A stretch of DNA of 64,000 nucleotides. It comes from Marinomonas piezotolerans (GTDB lineage: Bacteria; Pseudomonadota; Gammaproteobacteria; Pseudomonadales; Marinomonadaceae). Both the position numbers and the translations under genes were made by a program. Location of the stretch: contig NZ_QKRA01000010.1 of assembly GCF_003362755.1 (NCBI RefSeq), positions 1-64,000 on the forward strand. Reading direction: 5' to 3'. Shown one piece after another: positions 15,964 to 26,460 of this stretch (positions are counted from its first letter, which is position 1; each line of letters begins with the position of its first letter). Below the pieces are notes generated by a model that was not told the origin of the DNA, did not search any database, and saw only the letters and a list, made by a program, of their open reading frames with translations.

Positions 15964-17312
15964 TCGAGCCCCTCTCCTTCCGAGTAACGCTGATGTGGAC
16001 TTGTGCGATCTTGCTCGGCTAACCAAGCAAGTTTTTCTCCTATCTTTTTCTCAAGCCCTCGGTCCGTAGGCTGATAATATTTCGCTCCATGCATTTCAAC
16101 GGGTAAGTAAGCATCCCCAGCCGCATAGCCATATGGCTCATTATGAGCATAACGATAATCGTCTCCATGGCCCATTTCCTTTGCCAAGCTCGTTGGTGCA
16201 TTCCGAAGATGGTTGGGCACCTCAAAAGTCGGCTGATTAGCCACGTCCCTTTGCATTTGGCTAAACGCCATATACAAAGCGTTACTCTTCGGTGCGCAAG
16301 CCATATACACCGCCGCCTGTGCAATCGCGCGATTTCCCTCTTTAGGGCCTACTCGCTCAAAGATATCCCACGCATTTAAGCCAATTTGAAGCGCTCTAGG
16401 ATCAGCATTACCAATATCTTCAGATGCGATTGCAAGTAGGCGACGAGCGATATACAAAGGGTCACAGCCGCCATCTAACATGCGCGCCATCCAATACAAC
16501 GCCCCATCAGGCGATGACCCCCTTACAGATTTATGAAAAGCAGAAATCTGATCATAAAATACGTCACCATTTTTGTCGTATCGACGTACACTTCCAACAA
16601 GCACATCTTCTAGGTGAGCCTTAGTGACCGTTTCACCCTCTTCCACAAAATCGGACAATATCTCTAAAAAATTAAGGCTTCGCCGTACATCGCCATCTGC
16701 CGCATTCGCTAGAATTGCCAACAAATCATCGCCGATCACTATTTGCTTTGTCCCTAAACCACGCTCTGCATCTGTTAAAGCCCGCTTCATAGCACGCAGT
16801 AGCTGATCTTGACTGGGAGTCTGCAGACGATAAACTCGCGCTCTAGATAATAGCGCCGAATTTAATTCAAAAGCAGGGTTTTCGGTGGTCGCACCGACAA
16901 ATAGAAAGGTTCCATCTTCGATAAATGGTAAAAATGCATCTTGCTGAGATTTATTAAACCGATGCACTTCGTCAACAAATAGCAACGTCGACTTTTGTGT
17001 CATTGTGCGCCATTGCTTCGCTTCGTCTACGGCAGCACGAATCTCTTTGACCCCCGACATTACTGCCGACAATTCGATAAATTTGGCATCCATAGAATGC
17101 GCAAACAACTGTGCGAAAGTAGTCTTCCCAACGCCCGGAGGGCCCCATAATATAAAAGAGTGTCCTTGCTTTCGCTCTACCATTTTACGCAGTGGCTTTC
17201 CCTCGCCTACCAAGTGCTCTTGACCGACATATTCAGTCAAGTTCTTGGGCCGCATTCGAGCAGCTAATGGCTGTGCAAAATCAACATCTTGGGAAGAAAA
17301 CAAATCATTCAT
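15960..17312 (-). CDS. rarA: Replication-associated recombination ATPase RarA (MgsA)
   Basis: 450-residue AAA+ clamp-loader-like ATPase that acts at stalled forks and interacts with SSB. Walker A is WGPPGVGKTTF (about 57-67), Walker B/sensor is LLFVDEVHRFNKSQQDAFLP, and sensor 1 is VGATTENPAFELNSALLSRA. The C-terminal tetramerisation domain has KSVRGSSPDGALYWMARML and the YAHNEPYGYAAGDAYLP segment. Third gene of the ftsK-lolA-rarA-crcB group; lolA ends three bases before its ATG. Confidence 0.96.
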   Translation of the reverse strand: MNDLFSSQDVDFAQPLAARMRPKNLTEYVGQEHLVGEGKPLRKMVERKQGHSFILWGPPGVGKTTFAQLFAHSMDAKFIELSAVMSGVKEIRAAVDEAKQWRTMTQKSTLLFVDEVHRFNKSQQDAFLPFIEDGTFLFVGATTENPAFELNSALLSRARVYRLQTPSQDQLLRAMKRALTDAERGLGTKQIVIGDDLLAILANAADGDVRRSLNFLEILSDFVEEGETVTKAHLEDVLVGSVRRYDKNGDVFYDQISAFHKSVRGSSPDGALYWMARMLDGGCDPLYIARRLLAIASEDIGNADPRALQIGLNAWDIFERVGPKEGNRAIAQAAVYMACAPKSNALYMAFSQMQRDVANQPTFEVPNHLRNAPTSLAKEMGHGDDYRYAHNEPYGYAAGDAYLPVEMHGAKYYQPTDRGLEKKIGEKLAWLAEQDRTSPHQRYSEGEGLE

Positions 17313-17315
17313 AGA

Positions 17316-17921
17316 CTACTGCTCTACGATTAGGTCAACCGTCTCTGGAAGTTCCACTTTGAAGTTCTCATCGGAAACCCCCTCATGCGCATCAACATTC
17401 GAAAATTCAATCACGGTAGTCTGACCCAAGACATCTTTAATACTCATTGCATCAATGATTCCTTTCGCAAAGGAGAGCGTCAATGTATTGAATAAGTCAT
17501 CAGTCTCTAACGGCTGTAAGCGGTATTTGTCGTCGCTTATTTGAGTCACCGAGTAATGACTTAAGACATTATCAGCAGAATCACCTAGCAACGCGGCAGG
17601 GGAATTACCAACGGTACCCGCGAAAGGCTTTTGAGTGGCTTGCTCTAGATCAACATCCCATATTGTCACGAATTGGCCATCTGAAATAATACGCTGAGGG
17701 AAAGGCGAAATCGTATCCCACACAAAACGATTGGGTGCCGCTAATAGAAACACACCTTCACTCACCTGAACTTGTTCCCCCCCCTCATTATACGTAACTT
17801 GGCGGAACTCCCCTTCGACATTGCGATTGTTTTCTAGCAATTCAGATAAGTCTGAATTTGATGTTTGCGCCCACACTGAGCCAGACAAACACAACAAAAT
17901 AATTAATACGATTCGATACAT
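17316..17921 (-). CDS. lolA: Outer-membrane lipoprotein carrier protein LolA
   Basis: Periplasmic chaperone that carries lipoproteins from LolCDE to LolB. From the Met at 17921 the protein is 201 residues, with a standard signal peptide (MYRIVLIILLCLSGSVWAQ, cleavage after SVWA). A longer open frame to 17975 would precede the signal with 18 unlikely residues. The mature part has the LolA barrel pattern (EGEFRQVTYNEGGEQVQVSE, RFVWDTISPFPQRIISDGQ). It sits 22 bases after ftsK and 3 before rarA, the usual gammaproteobacterial order. Confidence 0.94.
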   Translation of the reverse strand: MYRIVLIILLCLSGSVWAQTSNSDLSELLENNRNVEGEFRQVTYNEGGEQVQVSEGVFLLAAPNRFVWDTISPFPQRIISDGQFVTIWDVDLEQATQKPFAGTVGNSPAALLGDSADNVLSHYSVTQISDDKYRLQPLETDDLFNTLTLSFAKGIIDAMSIKDVLGQTTVIEFSNVDAHEGVSDENFKVELPETVDLIVEQ

Positions 17922-17943
17922 GAAAACTCCAAATATATTGCGT

Positions 17944-20637
17944 CTACTCGGGGATGAGTACATCACGCTGACCATTCGTCCCCATTGGCCCCACTAAGCC
18001 CGCAGACTCCATGGCTTCAACAAGGTTTGCGGCTCGGTTATAACCAATTTTCAAGCGCCGCTGAATAGAGGAAATTGACGCTTTACGTGTTTCTGTAACA
18101 ATTTTTACAGCTTCGTCATAAAGTGGATCTTGATCTTCACTACTTCCAGCAGAACCCGTCTCTTCTACATTAGTGACAATATCATTAATATACTCAGGCT
18201 CCCCTCGCGCTTTCCACTCTTCAACCACTGCATGAACCTCTTCATCGGAGACAAAGGCACCATGAACTCGAATAGGCGTTGGTAAACCTGCTGGTAGATA
18301 CAACATATCACCTTGACCAAGTAATTGATCAGCGCCACCTTGGTCAAGAATCGTACGAGAATCTATTTTTGAAGACACCTGAAACGCCATGCGAGTTGGT
18401 ATGTTTGCTTTAATCAACCCGGTAATAACATCCACTGATGGTCGTTGTGTCGCCAATACTAAATGTACGCCTGCCGCTCGAGCCTTCTGAGCAATACGGG
18501 CAATAAGCTCCTCTACCTTTTTACCTACTATCATCATCATATCTGCAAATTCATCTACAATGATGACAATATAAGGTAGTGGCTCTAAATGGGGGACCGT
18601 TCGAGCAACACCGTCTTCAGAAAACATGGCCATTTCAGGTTGCCATAAAGGGTCTTCAATTGGCGTCCCTGCAGCAATCGCTTCACGCACTTTTTTGTTG
18701 TAACCTGCAATGTTTCGAACACCCAATTTCGACATCAATTTGTAGCGGCGCTCCATTTCATCTACAGACCATCGTAAGCCGTTAGCCGCGTCCTTCATAT
18801 CTGTAATAACAGGAGTCAAAAGATGCGGAATCCCTTCATAGATTGACAACTCAAGCATCTTCGGATCAACCATGATCATGCGAACTTCGTCTGGTGTCGA
18901 TTTTAAAAGCATGCTCAAAATCATAGCATTAACACCAACCGACTTACCGGAGCCTGTCGTACCGGCAACAAGCACATGCGGCATTTTTGCCAAATCTACA
19001 ACAACGGGCTCACCCGAGATATCATGGCCTAGAGAAAGTGTCAAAGGCGAGCTCGCACGGTCATACATATCGACATTGATGACCTCAGAAAAATACACTG
19101 TGTCGCGATTTTGATTGGGTATCTCGATACCGATCGTTGACTTGCCTGCAATGACCTCCACCACCCGGACACTCATTACGCTAAGAGAGCGCGCTAAATC
19201 CTTTGCTAAATTGGTAATACGAGATACTTTTACACCCGGAGCAGGTTGAATCTCAAAACGGGTAATAACAGGACCGGGATTCACCTCTACGACTTCCGCT
19301 TTTACACCAAAATCCAAAAGTCGCTGCTCAAGGAGCTCTGAAAGTGCCAAGAGCTCGTCCTCTGTATAACCGCCTTTTTTGGGCTTCGGCTTCGTCAATA
19401 CACTGCGATCTGGCAAGGTGTACGCCGCTTCCGTTCGCTCAATTTCAGAGGATGGTCCACCCAAACCATCCAGTTGTTTCGCTTCCGACAACGTTTTAAC
19501 GGCCGGTTTATGTTGTGGGATCTTAGTCTGCTCAGGCATTACTGTAGGGACTGGCTCCTCCAACTCACTCACCGATGTTCCATTCTTTTTTAAAGGAGGG
19601 CTAACGCTATCATTTTGCTCTTCGGCAGGTGCTTTGTGGTTGTTTGATGAAAAAGCACTAGAGAATGAATCATCGACTGACCGGGCTTCTTCATCCCCCT
19701 CAATGTATAACGTGTCACTGAACGACACCTCTTCGTCATCAATAGTAAAGCTGTCCAGATCATCAAAACTCGGGTCAATATGCTCACGAACTGTTTCATC
19801 AGCAGTGTTGGAACGTTCTTTTTTCTCTGATTCCCGCTTAAACTTGGACAACAATCCACTAATCTTAGAAACTTTTGGTTCTTTTGGCGTATCCGTGTCT
19901 TCAACGTGCGGCACTTCTTCAGATGCACTTAACTCTACAGATTTAGTCCGCTTCCTAAATATCGCAGGCTCATCTAGTTGATCAGATTCTTCAGGCTGGT
20001 CTTCAATAGAAGACCTTTTTGTGGCTCGATTGGAAAAATACTCAACCGCCGCCGCATACATGCGATAAGCTCGCTCCCCAACAAACTCTAGCAACGCAGA
20101 CCAATGTACTTGAGCCAAAAGAGTAAAGGCCAGCACCGTCAAAGCCAGACTGACCAACGTGGCACCATCATATCCTAGCCAATGATACAGCGTTTGCCCG
20201 AGGGTCTGCCCTAGAATTCCACCTGCGCCAAACTGTAATTCTGCGTTACCGACTGTATGTAAGAAGCACAATGTTGATCCGAAGCTCAGGTATAAAATCG
20301 ATCCAACACTCGTTAGTAAAGCATTATTGAGAGGAATTAGATGATGTGGGTTGCGCCACAAAATATAAGCAACCAGCAGAAACAACAAGGGTAAGGAAAA
20401 AAATACGCTACCAAAAAATGCAGACAACACATCACTCATCGCCGCCCCTAAAGGCCCCATTGAGTTTTGTGTTATTGAATTACTACCAGAATAAAACCAT
20501 CCCGCATCCTCTGGATCATATGTATAGGTCGCAAAGGCAAAAAAAAGAAAAAACAGCAACGCAGCAATGAATGCCGCCTGCTTCGCAAACGTTCCCCAGA
20601 TGGGTGATCGTACTGACTCACTCCTTACTTGTGTCAA
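17944..20637 (-). CDS. ftsK: DNA translocase FtsK
   Basis: 897 residues. An N-terminal membrane domain of about four helices (about 20-180) targets the divisome. An acidic, Ser-rich linker (about 200-400) follows, then the RecA-like motor with Walker [16 protein letters not shown] and Walker [16 protein letters not shown]. The C-terminal gamma winged helix (about 835-897; [13 protein letters not shown]...[14 protein letters not shown]) reads KOPS sites. It pumps terminus DNA during septation and activates XerCD at dif. The linker is shorter than that of E. coli FtsK (1329 residues), similar to Pseudomonas FtsK. First gene of the lolA-rarA group. Confidence 0.97.
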   Translation of the reverse strand: MTQVRSESVRSPIWGTFAKQAAFIAALLFFLFFAFATYTYDPEDAGWFYSGSNSITQNSMGPLGAAMSDVLSAFFGSVFFSLPLLFLLVAYILWRNPHHLIPLNNALLTSVGSILYLSFGSTLCFLHTVGNAELQFGAGGILGQTLGQTLYHWLGYDGATLVSLALTVLAFTLLAQVHWSALLEFVGERAYRMYAAAVEYFSNRATKRSSIEDQPEESDQLDEPAIFRKRTKSVELSASEEVPHVEDTDTPKEPKVSKISGLLSKFKRESEKKERSNTADETVREHIDPSFDDLDSFTIDDEEVSFSDTLYIEGDEEARSVDDSFSSAFSSNNHKAPAEEQNDSVSPPLKKNGTSVSELEEPVPTVMPEQTKIPQHKPAVKTLSEAKQLDGLGGPSSEIERTEAAYTLPDRSVLTKPKPKKGGYTEDELLALSELLEQRLLDFGVKAEVVEVNPGPVITRFEIQPAPGVKVSRITNLAKDLARSLSVMSVRVVEVIAGKSTIGIEIPNQNRDTVYFSEVINVDMYDRASSPLTLSLGHDISGEPVVVDLAKMPHVLVAGTTGSGKSVGVNAMILSMLLKSTPDEVRMIMVDPKMLELSIYEGIPHLLTPVITDMKDAANGLRWSVDEMERRYKLMSKLGVRNIAGYNKKVREAIAAGTPIEDPLWQPEMAMFSEDGVARTVPHLEPLPYIVIIVDEFADMMMIVGKKVEELIARIAQKARAAGVHLVLATQRPSVDVITGLIKANIPTRMAFQVSSKIDSRTILDQGGADQLLGQGDMLYLPAGLPTPIRVHGAFVSDEEVHAVVEEWKARGEPEYINDIVTNVEETGSAGSSEDQDPLYDEAVKIVTETRKASISSIQRRLKIGYNRAANLVEAMESAGLVGPMGTNGQRDVLIPE

Positions 20638-20687
20638 AAGCCACCTTCCAATGTAACGGGTTCATAAATAAGGTTGCTAGCTTACCA

Positions 20688-20716
20688 TAAAAAAAGCCAG
20701 CCCAAAGGGCTGGCTT
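20688..20716 (-). terminator. Terminator of the porin gene
   Basis: Minus strand AAAGCCAGCCC-TTT-GGGCTGGCTTT followed by a T run. The ftsK start lies just to its left, so it also separates the two units. Confidence 0.9.
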
Positions 20717-20741
20717 TCGCTTTCACTAAGATAGGGAAATC

Positions 20742-21560
20742 TTAGAACGAAGCGTATGCACCTAGAGTAGTTGCTTCTTTATCACCAGTTAGGCTTGTTG
20801 CGAAGTAAGTGATATCGCCAGCAGTGTAGTATGCAGTAATTTCAGTGTTGTTTAGTTCGTTTTCAAGATCTGCAGAGTACTGTGCAGAAACAGAAAGCGC
20901 ATCAGAAACAGCAACGTCAGCACCCAAAACAGCAGTAGAGAAATCAGCGCTGTTAGTTTCGCCGCCAGAGTAAGAAGCGATAACGGTTGCCATACCTAGA
21001 GGAGCTTTAACACCTACAGAGTAGTTAGTTGTTTCGTTTTTAACGCCAGCAGGTGTTTCACCGCTGAAAGAACCAGCAGAAAGACCAAGAGTCATGCCGC
21101 TAAGATCTTGAGAGTATTTAACAGCTGCGCCTACACCGTCATGACCTTCGTCCATTTCTAGAGCAACAGTTAGACCGTCCATAACTACGTAACGAACACC
21201 AAGGTCAGTTACAGAACCGTCAGAGTACTCGCCTCCTTCCCAAACGCCAGCAGTGTAACGAGCGTCGTCAGAGATCGAACCATCGAAATCACCGAAAGAT
21301 ACAGCACCTTGCTTAACGTACGCTTCATCAAGTACGAAGTTGCCCGCAGCAGTGTTCATGTCTAAATCAAAGTAAACAACGCCAGTGTCAGCGATGATGT
21401 TTACTTCGCCTTCAGAAGACCAAGACTCGCCACCACTTTCTGCATTGTAAGATAGACCAGCTGTACCTGAGAATACTGGCTCAGCGGCGATAGTTGTTGT
21501 AGATACAGCAGCTGCTACAGCAGATACCGCGAAAACTGAAGCAAGTTTAATCGCTTTCAT
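20742..21560 (-). CDS. Outer-membrane porin
   Basis: 272 residues with a 26-residue signal peptide (MKAIKLASVFAVSAVAAAVS..., cleavage around TIAAEP). The mature chain is made of alternating amphipathic strands rich in G, S, D and Y, with the terminal aromatic residue (GAYASF) required for BAM recognition. This is the pattern of small gammaproteobacterial general porins (porin_4-like). A strong AAGGGG ribosome site and uniform codon choice imply high expression. It stands alone with its own terminator. Substrate not predictable. Confidence 0.85.
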   Translation of the reverse strand: MKAIKLASVFAVSAVAAAVSTTTIAAEPVFSGTAGLSYNAESGGESWSSEGEVNIIADTGVVYFDLDMNTAAGNFVLDEAYVKQGAVSFGDFDGSISDDARYTAGVWEGGEYSDGSVTDLGVRYVVMDGLTVALEMDEGHDGVGAAVKYSQDLSGMTLGLSAGSFSGETPAGVKNETTNYSVGVKAPLGMATVIASYSGGETNSADFSTAVLGADVAVSDALSVSAQYSADLENELNNTEITAYYTAGDITYFATSLTGDKEATTLGAYASF

Positions 21561-22030
21561 TCAAGATTCCCCTTTAATTTTATATGTTCGGTCTTTTGAC
21601 CGTATTTGAAAGGCTTTGGCACCTAATCAAGAAACGCTGAAAAATCAACGACTCAGATATACTAAAACCTGACAGTTTCAGTTTTGTGACAAGAACACAA
21701 CACTGAAAAAATACCTAGTTCTTAAAACGTTATCCGAATAGTGTTTTACCCGTCGCTCTGAACTAACCTGATTAAAACCAAGTTTTCCGTTACTGGTCAA
21801 GCACTACAAACACTTTTTTTCGGTTTTTTTTGCATTTTTATCATTTGAATTATACATGCGTCACAAGATAAGCATATTTCTGGTTCAATACGACCAACAA
21901 TCGATCACTTTTTAACTGACCAACTGTCATTCAAACAATCAAATATGCAAATCAAGCTCAAGAGCTAGACCAATAGCGTAGAAAGTATGGATAATCAAAA
22001 CACATCCGGACTCACTTAGACCAGACAAAT
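21561..22030. other. 470-bp intergenic region carrying divergent promoters of porin and aat
   Basis: AT-rich region between divergent genes. The porin leader holds a perfect 5-bp palindrome with a 4-base loop (CGGTC-TTTT-GACCG, 21589-21602) just upstream of the ribosome site, a possible mRNA stability or regulatory RNA target. No small ORF is convincing. I cannot fix promoter hexamers with confidence. Confidence 0.5.
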
Positions 22031-22786
22031 ATGCAAAAAATGGATAAAAACGATACATTAGAGCCAGAATTACTGCTTCTAAGCGAATCTCCCTACGATA
22101 CCCCCGACCCCTTTAGGTCATTAACAGACCCTGCTGGCCTCGCTGCAATCGGTGGTGATCTTAAACCAGAGCGTTTAATTCACCTCTACCAACATGGTTT
22201 TTTCCCATGGTTTAGCGATGAGGATCCGATTTTATGGTGGCACCCTCTTGAACGCTGTACATTGGTACCGTCTGAATTTCACATCAGTCGGTCCTTGAGA
22301 AAAGCGGTACGAAAAGACAATTGGCAATGGCAAATCAATGCAGATTTTGAACGTACCATCCGCTACTGTAGTGAGTTAAGAGCTCAAACAGAGGGCACTT
22401 GGATCACCGAAGACATCATTCAGGCATATCTCTCTTTGAATCAACTTGGATACGCTTTCTCAATTGAAGCATGGCATAACAAAAAGTTGGCTGGGGGGTT
22501 CTATGGCGTTGCCATGGGCGGTTTCTTTTTTGGAGAATCTATGTTTTCACTGCGCCCCAATGGGTCAAAGATAGCGCTTCTGCAATTTTGTCGTTTATCT
22601 CCAGCACTCGGAGTGCAACAAATCGACTGCCAGATTGAGTCTGATCACATGTTGTCGCTAGGCGCAAAAATGCGAAGTAAGCGGGCCTTCGTTTCTGACT
22701 TAAAGACACTCATTCCCACACCCGACCGAAACACAGGTTTGCTTGGCATTGCTCAATCAAACGCCCCAATAGACATTGTGATATAG
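22031..22786 (+). CDS. aat: Leucyl/phenylalanyl-tRNA--protein transferase
   Basis: 251-residue N-end-rule enzyme that adds Leu or Phe to proteins with N-terminal Lys/Arg, marking them for ClpS/ClpAP. Family motifs: GLAAIGGDLKPERLIHLYQH, GFFPWF, WWHPLERCTL, the GTWITEDIIQAY substrate helix, GGFYGVAMGGFFFGESMFS and QIDCQIESDHMLSLGA. Together with infA, clpA and clpS this is the conserved aat-infA/clpA-clpS neighbourhood. The companion arginyl-transferase gene (ate/bpt), often placed between aat and infA in Pseudomonas and Vibrio, is absent here. Confidence 0.96.
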   Translation: MQKMDKNDTLEPELLLLSESPYDTPDPFRSLTDPAGLAAIGGDLKPERLIHLYQHGFFPWFSDEDPILWWHPLERCTLVPSEFHISRSLRKAVRKDNWQWQINADFERTIRYCSELRAQTEGTWITEDIIQAYLSLNQLGYAFSIEAWHNKKLAGGFYGVAMGGFFFGESMFSLRPNGSKIALLQFCRLSPALGVQQIDCQIESDHMLSLGAKMRSKRAFVSDLKTLIPTPDRNTGLLGIAQSNAPIDIVI

Positions 22787-22921
22787 CGTACAAAATTTGC
22801 TTTTTGGGGCTAATTTCGGCAGAATACGGCCGAAAATTTAGCAATCTCGCCAACGACAAGCCTAATCTTTAGCCTAAATAGCGAGAAAGTGCTTCACCTT
22901 AATTAAAACAGGACACTCATT

Positions 22922-23140
22922 GTGGCAAAAGAAGACAGCATTGAAATGGAAGGTACGATCGTTGATACACTTCCTAACACTATGTTTCGCGTTGAGCTAG
23001 AAAACGGTCACGTTGTGACTGCTCATATTTCTGGCAAGATGCGTAAAAATTACATCCGTATTTTGACTGGTGACAAAGTTAAAGTTGAGTTAACTCCTTA
23101 CGACTTGTCTAAAGGTCGCATTGTTTACCGCTCTCGCTAA
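22922..23140 (+). CDS. infA: Translation initiation factor IF-1
   Basis: 72-residue OB-fold protein that occupies the 30S A site during initiation. The whole sequence matches the family ([49 protein letters not shown]). The start codon is GTG (22922-22924); the usual ATG is not present, and an AGGA element lies about 10 bases upstream. It is preceded by its own 135-bp intergenic region and followed by a terminator that it shares with convergent clpA. Confidence 0.97.
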   Translation: MAKEDSIEMEGTIVDTLPNTMFRVELENGHVVTAHISGKMRKNYIRILTGDKVKVELTPYDLSKGRIVYRSR

Positions 23141-23159
23141 TCACGCGGTATAACAGCAC

Positions 23160-23197
23160 AAAAAAAAGCCGCCACAGCAAAGCTGTAGCGGCTTTTG
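23160..23197. terminator. Shared terminator of convergent infA and clpA
   Basis: AAAAGCCGC-CACAGC-AAA-GCTGTAGCGGCTTTT stem with T runs on both strands, the longer one serving clpA. Confidence 0.85.
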
Positions 23198-23213
23198 CGT
23201 TAAAACGCAGTCA

Positions 23214-25478
23214 TTAACACTCAACCGTCTCTTTTTTGACAGTAAATGCTAGTTTATCGTTCTCTTCATCCAAAGACACATTCACCACGCCGCCTTCAGA
23301 CAGATCACCAAATAGAATCATATTAGCCAAAGGCTTCTTCAAATGCTCTTGGATGACGCGAGCCATTGGGCGTGCGCCCATCTGACGATCATAGCCTTTG
23401 CTGGCCAACCAACCTCTAGCTGTATCGCTGACTTCAATCATAACGGATTTGGCGTCTAGCTGTGCTTGAAGCTCAACCAAGAACTTATCCACTACATTGA
23501 AAATCACCTGCTCATCAAGCTGTTTAAATTGAATGACCGCATCTAGTCGGTTACGGAATTCGGGCGTAAAAGTTTTATTAATGACCTCCATACCGTCGCT
23601 AGAATGATCTTGCATTGAGAAACCAATTGATCGTTTAGCCAATACTTCAGCCCCTGCATTAGAGGTCATCACAAGAATAATATTGCGGAAATCAGCTTTG
23701 CGACCATTGTTATCTGTCAGTGTACCGTGATCCATAACTTGAAGTAGTAAATTAAAGACTTCTGGGTGCGCTTTCTCAATCTCATCGAGTAATACAACAC
23801 TGTGAGGGTTCTTTGTCACCGCTTCAGTTAGCAACCCCCCTTGATCAAACCCTACATAGCCTGGTGGTGCGCCAATCAAGCGGGAAACAGCATGTCGCTC
23901 CATATACTCGGACATGTCAAACCTTATCAGCTCTAAGCCCATTATTTTAGCAAGCTGGCGCGTCACCTCTGTTTTACCAACCCCTGTGGGACCCGCCATC
24001 AAGAAAGATCCTATCGGTTTCTGGTCAGCCTTCAACCCTGCGCGTGAGAGCTTAATTGCATCGGCGAGAGATTCAATTGCACTGTCTTGACCAAACACCA
24101 CCATTTTCAAGTTACGCTCAAGATTCGCGAGCACTTGCTTATCATCGGAGTTTGCAGCTTTAACAGGGACCCTAGCAATTTTAGAGACGATCTCTTCTAT
24201 ATCTTCAACTGTAATTAGCTCTTTACGTGAAGCTTCAGGTTGTAGACGCTGATACGCGCCGGCCTCATCCACAACATCAATTGCTTTGTCAGGCATGTGT
24301 CGATCTGGCACGTAACGTTGTGCTAATTCAGAAGCTGCTTTGAGCGCAGCATCTTCGTATTTAATCTGATGATGCTCTTCAAACGACCCGATAATACCTT
24401 TAAGTATTTCGTAAGTGTCATCCACACTTGGTTCATTGACGTCGACTTTCTGGAAACGACGCGCCAAGGCATGATCCTTTTCAAACACACCGCGGAATTC
24501 TTGAAATGTCGTAGAACCAATACAGCGGAGCTGACCTGAACTCAATGCTGGTTTTAGCAAATTCGACGCATCCATAACGCCACCAGATGCCGCCCCCGCA
24601 CCGATAATGGTGTGAATTTCATCAATAAATAGAATGGCATTCGGTAGCTTTTTCAGCTCACCAAGCAAGTGCTTTAGGCGTTTTTCAAAATCCCCTCGAT
24701 ATTTTGTGCCTGCTAATAAAGCCCCCAGATCGAGTGAATACACGACCCCATCAGCTATCACTTCAGGAACTTCTCCATCCACAATGCGCTTAGCAAGGCC
24801 TTCGGCAATCGCCGTTTTACCCACACCAGACTCACCAACTAACAAAGGATTGTTCTTTCGGCGTCGAGAGAGTGTTTGAACCACACGCTCTACTTCGTAT
24901 TGGCGACCAATTAAGCGATCAATACGCCCAGATCTAGCTTCTTCATTCAAATTAGTGGCGTACTTCTGAAGCGGAGCCTTAGACGCCTCTTCTCCTTCTT
25001 CATCCTCTTGTTCGATGGCGTCCTCCTGGGAAGAAGCATCACCCAATTTAGAGATGCCATGAGCGACAAAATTCACCACATCGATGCGCGCCACATTATG
25101 ACGGCGTAACAAATAAACGGCTTGGCTTTCCTGCTCACTGAACATCGCCACGAGAACATTAGCACCCGTCACTTCTCGCTTACCCGAGGACTGAACATGA
25201 AAAACAGCTCGTTGTAATACTCGTTGAAATCCTAATGTCGGCTGGACTTCACGCTCTTCGTCATCTTGCGGGATAATTGGTGTGGTGCTGTCTACAAACT
25301 CCTCAAGCTCTTTACTCAAAGTGTCTAGAGCAACGCCACACGCCTCTAACACTTTTGCTGCCGCAACATTATCGATCAATGCTAACAACAGATGCTCAAC
25401 GGTCATAAACTCATGGCGTTTATCGCGGGCTGCTTTAAACGCATTGTTTAAGGTTTGCTCTAATTCTTTATCTAGCAT
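23214..25478 (-). CDS. clpA: ATP-dependent protease ATPase subunit ClpA
   Basis: 754-residue HSP100 unfoldase of the ClpAP protease. The N-domain (1-140) binds ClpS. Two AAA+ modules carry Walker A boxes [13 protein letters not shown] (about 213) and [13 protein letters not shown] (about 490) with Walker B LFIDEIHT and [12 protein letters not shown]. The ClpP-docking loop reads SIGF rather than the E. coli IGL, as in other Clp ATPases. An acidic stretch ([12 protein letters not shown]) separates the N-domain from module 1. It lies 20 bases downstream of clpS, so the pair is co-transcribed. Confidence 0.97.
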   Translation of the reverse strand: MLDKELEQTLNNAFKAARDKRHEFMTVEHLLLALIDNVAAAKVLEACGVALDTLSKELEEFVDSTTPIIPQDDEEREVQPTLGFQRVLQRAVFHVQSSGKREVTGANVLVAMFSEQESQAVYLLRRHNVARIDVVNFVAHGISKLGDASSQEDAIEQEDEEGEEASKAPLQKYATNLNEEARSGRIDRLIGRQYEVERVVQTLSRRRKNNPLLVGESGVGKTAIAEGLAKRIVDGEVPEVIADGVVYSLDLGALLAGTKYRGDFEKRLKHLLGELKKLPNAILFIDEIHTIIGAGAASGGVMDASNLLKPALSSGQLRCIGSTTFQEFRGVFEKDHALARRFQKVDVNEPSVDDTYEILKGIIGSFEEHHQIKYEDAALKAASELAQRYVPDRHMPDKAIDVVDEAGAYQRLQPEASRKELITVEDIEEIVSKIARVPVKAANSDDKQVLANLERNLKMVVFGQDSAIESLADAIKLSRAGLKADQKPIGSFLMAGPTGVGKTEVTRQLAKIMGLELIRFDMSEYMERHAVSRLIGAPPGYVGFDQGGLLTEAVTKNPHSVVLLDEIEKAHPEVFNLLLQVMDHGTLTDNNGRKADFRNIILVMTSNAGAEVLAKRSIGFSMQDHSSDGMEVINKTFTPEFRNRLDAVIQFKQLDEQVIFNVVDKFLVELQAQLDAKSVMIEVSDTARGWLASKGYDRQMGARPMARVIQEHLKKPLANMILFGDLSEGGVVNVSLDEENDKLAFTVKKETVEC

Positions 25479-25498
25479 CGCTTATCCCTCTCTACAAA

Positions 25499-25846
25499 TC
25501 AGTCGACTTGCTGTAAGTCGCACATTAGGGGGTGCTCGTTTTGCTCGCAAAACTGCTGCACCATAGCTACTTTGGTCTCCGCAATACCGTAAGGGTAGAT
25601 TCCACAAACACCTTTTCCCTTGGTATGCACTTCCATCATTACTTGCTGGGCTTTATCAGAGTCCATATTGAAAAAGCGTTGGAGAACAAACACGACAAAA
25701 TCCATTGGCGTGTAATCATCGTTAAAAAGCACCACTTGATACATGGACGGCGGTTTCAGTTCTGTATCCTCTGGTGCGATGGCTACAGAAGAATGACCTT
25801 GATCATCGTCTTCTAAATTTAGACTAATTTGCTTAAATGCAAACAT
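25499..25846 (-). CDS. clpS: ClpA adaptor ClpS
   Basis: 115-residue adaptor that binds N-degrons and docks on the ClpA N-domain. The flexible N-terminal tail (1-33) precedes the core signature [24 protein letters not shown], the [23 protein letters not shown] segment containing the conserved His of the N-degron pocket, and the terminal HPLMCDLQ strand. It recognises the Leu/Phe tags made by Aat, encoded 3 kb away. It is divergent from the cold-shock gene, the same arrangement as cspD-clpS in E. coli. Confidence 0.97.
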   Translation of the reverse strand: MFAFKQISLNLEDDDQGHSSVAIAPEDTELKPPSMYQVVLFNDDYTPMDFVVFVLQRFFNMDSDKAQQVMMEVHTKGKGVCGIYPYGIAETKVAMVQQFCEQNEHPLMCDLQQVD

Positions 25847-26122
25847 CTTGACCTCTAAGAACTACAAATATTCATGTTAAAAGTTGTTTTCTCAATCAGT
25901 TTTTACAATGAAAGACGAAAACAATAAGAATTTTACAAATTACCGATAGAGTTCTACTCTCAACTATATGTGGTCAAAAGTTGTACGTTTAAACCCCGAT
26001 AATAGATGTACTTTAATGCTGATATTATCACGACTTTGGCTGAGTAGATTGAACCGATTTAATTCATAGGGTTTATTTGCGGTTCGCCCCGTCGAGCCCA
26101 TAGAGTATGGAAGGAGTGACTC

Positions 26123-26362
26123 ATGCATCGTGGATCCGTTAAGTGGTTTAATAACGCAAAAGGATATGGCTTTATCGTCTCAGACAGTTTTGATGAGGAC
26201 CTGTTTATTCATTATTCAGCAATAAATGTGGAAGGTTACAAAACTCTGAAAGCAGGACAAGCGGTAACTTTTGATGTTGCCCCTGGAAAACGCGGACTGC
26301 ACGCAACGGATATAACGCCGATTGCAGAAAAAGCAGAGGAGCCTTCCGTGCAAACCGCTTAA
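26123..26362 (+). CDS. cspD: CspD-like cold-shock-domain protein
   Basis: 79-residue OB-fold nucleic-acid-binding protein. RNP1 (KGYGFIV, residues 14-20) and RNP2 (DLFIHYSAI, 27-35) are intact. The acidic/alanine-rich tail (IAEKAEEPSVQTA) and placement divergent from clpS-clpA match CspD, a single-strand-DNA-binding inhibitor of replication made in stationary phase. A well-placed AAGGAG precedes the ATG. A generic CSP with another role cannot be excluded. Confidence 0.88.
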   Translation: MHRGSVKWFNNAKGYGFIVSDSFDEDLFIHYSAINVEGYKTLKAGQAVTFDVAPGKRGLHATDITPIAEKAEEPSVQTA

Positions 26363-26460
26363 CGAGCAAATACTCCACCTCACTCCGCACCTTTGCTACA
26401 CTCTGTTGGACAAAGGTGTTTTTTGACGCCTGTAGCTTACCGACAGATTAGACAGGTGAA

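Noticed and set aside
19379-19981. 200-codon plus-strand frame inside ftsK
   Set aside because: It is antisense to the low-complexity FtsK linker; the Ser-rich product reflects the complementary codon bias.
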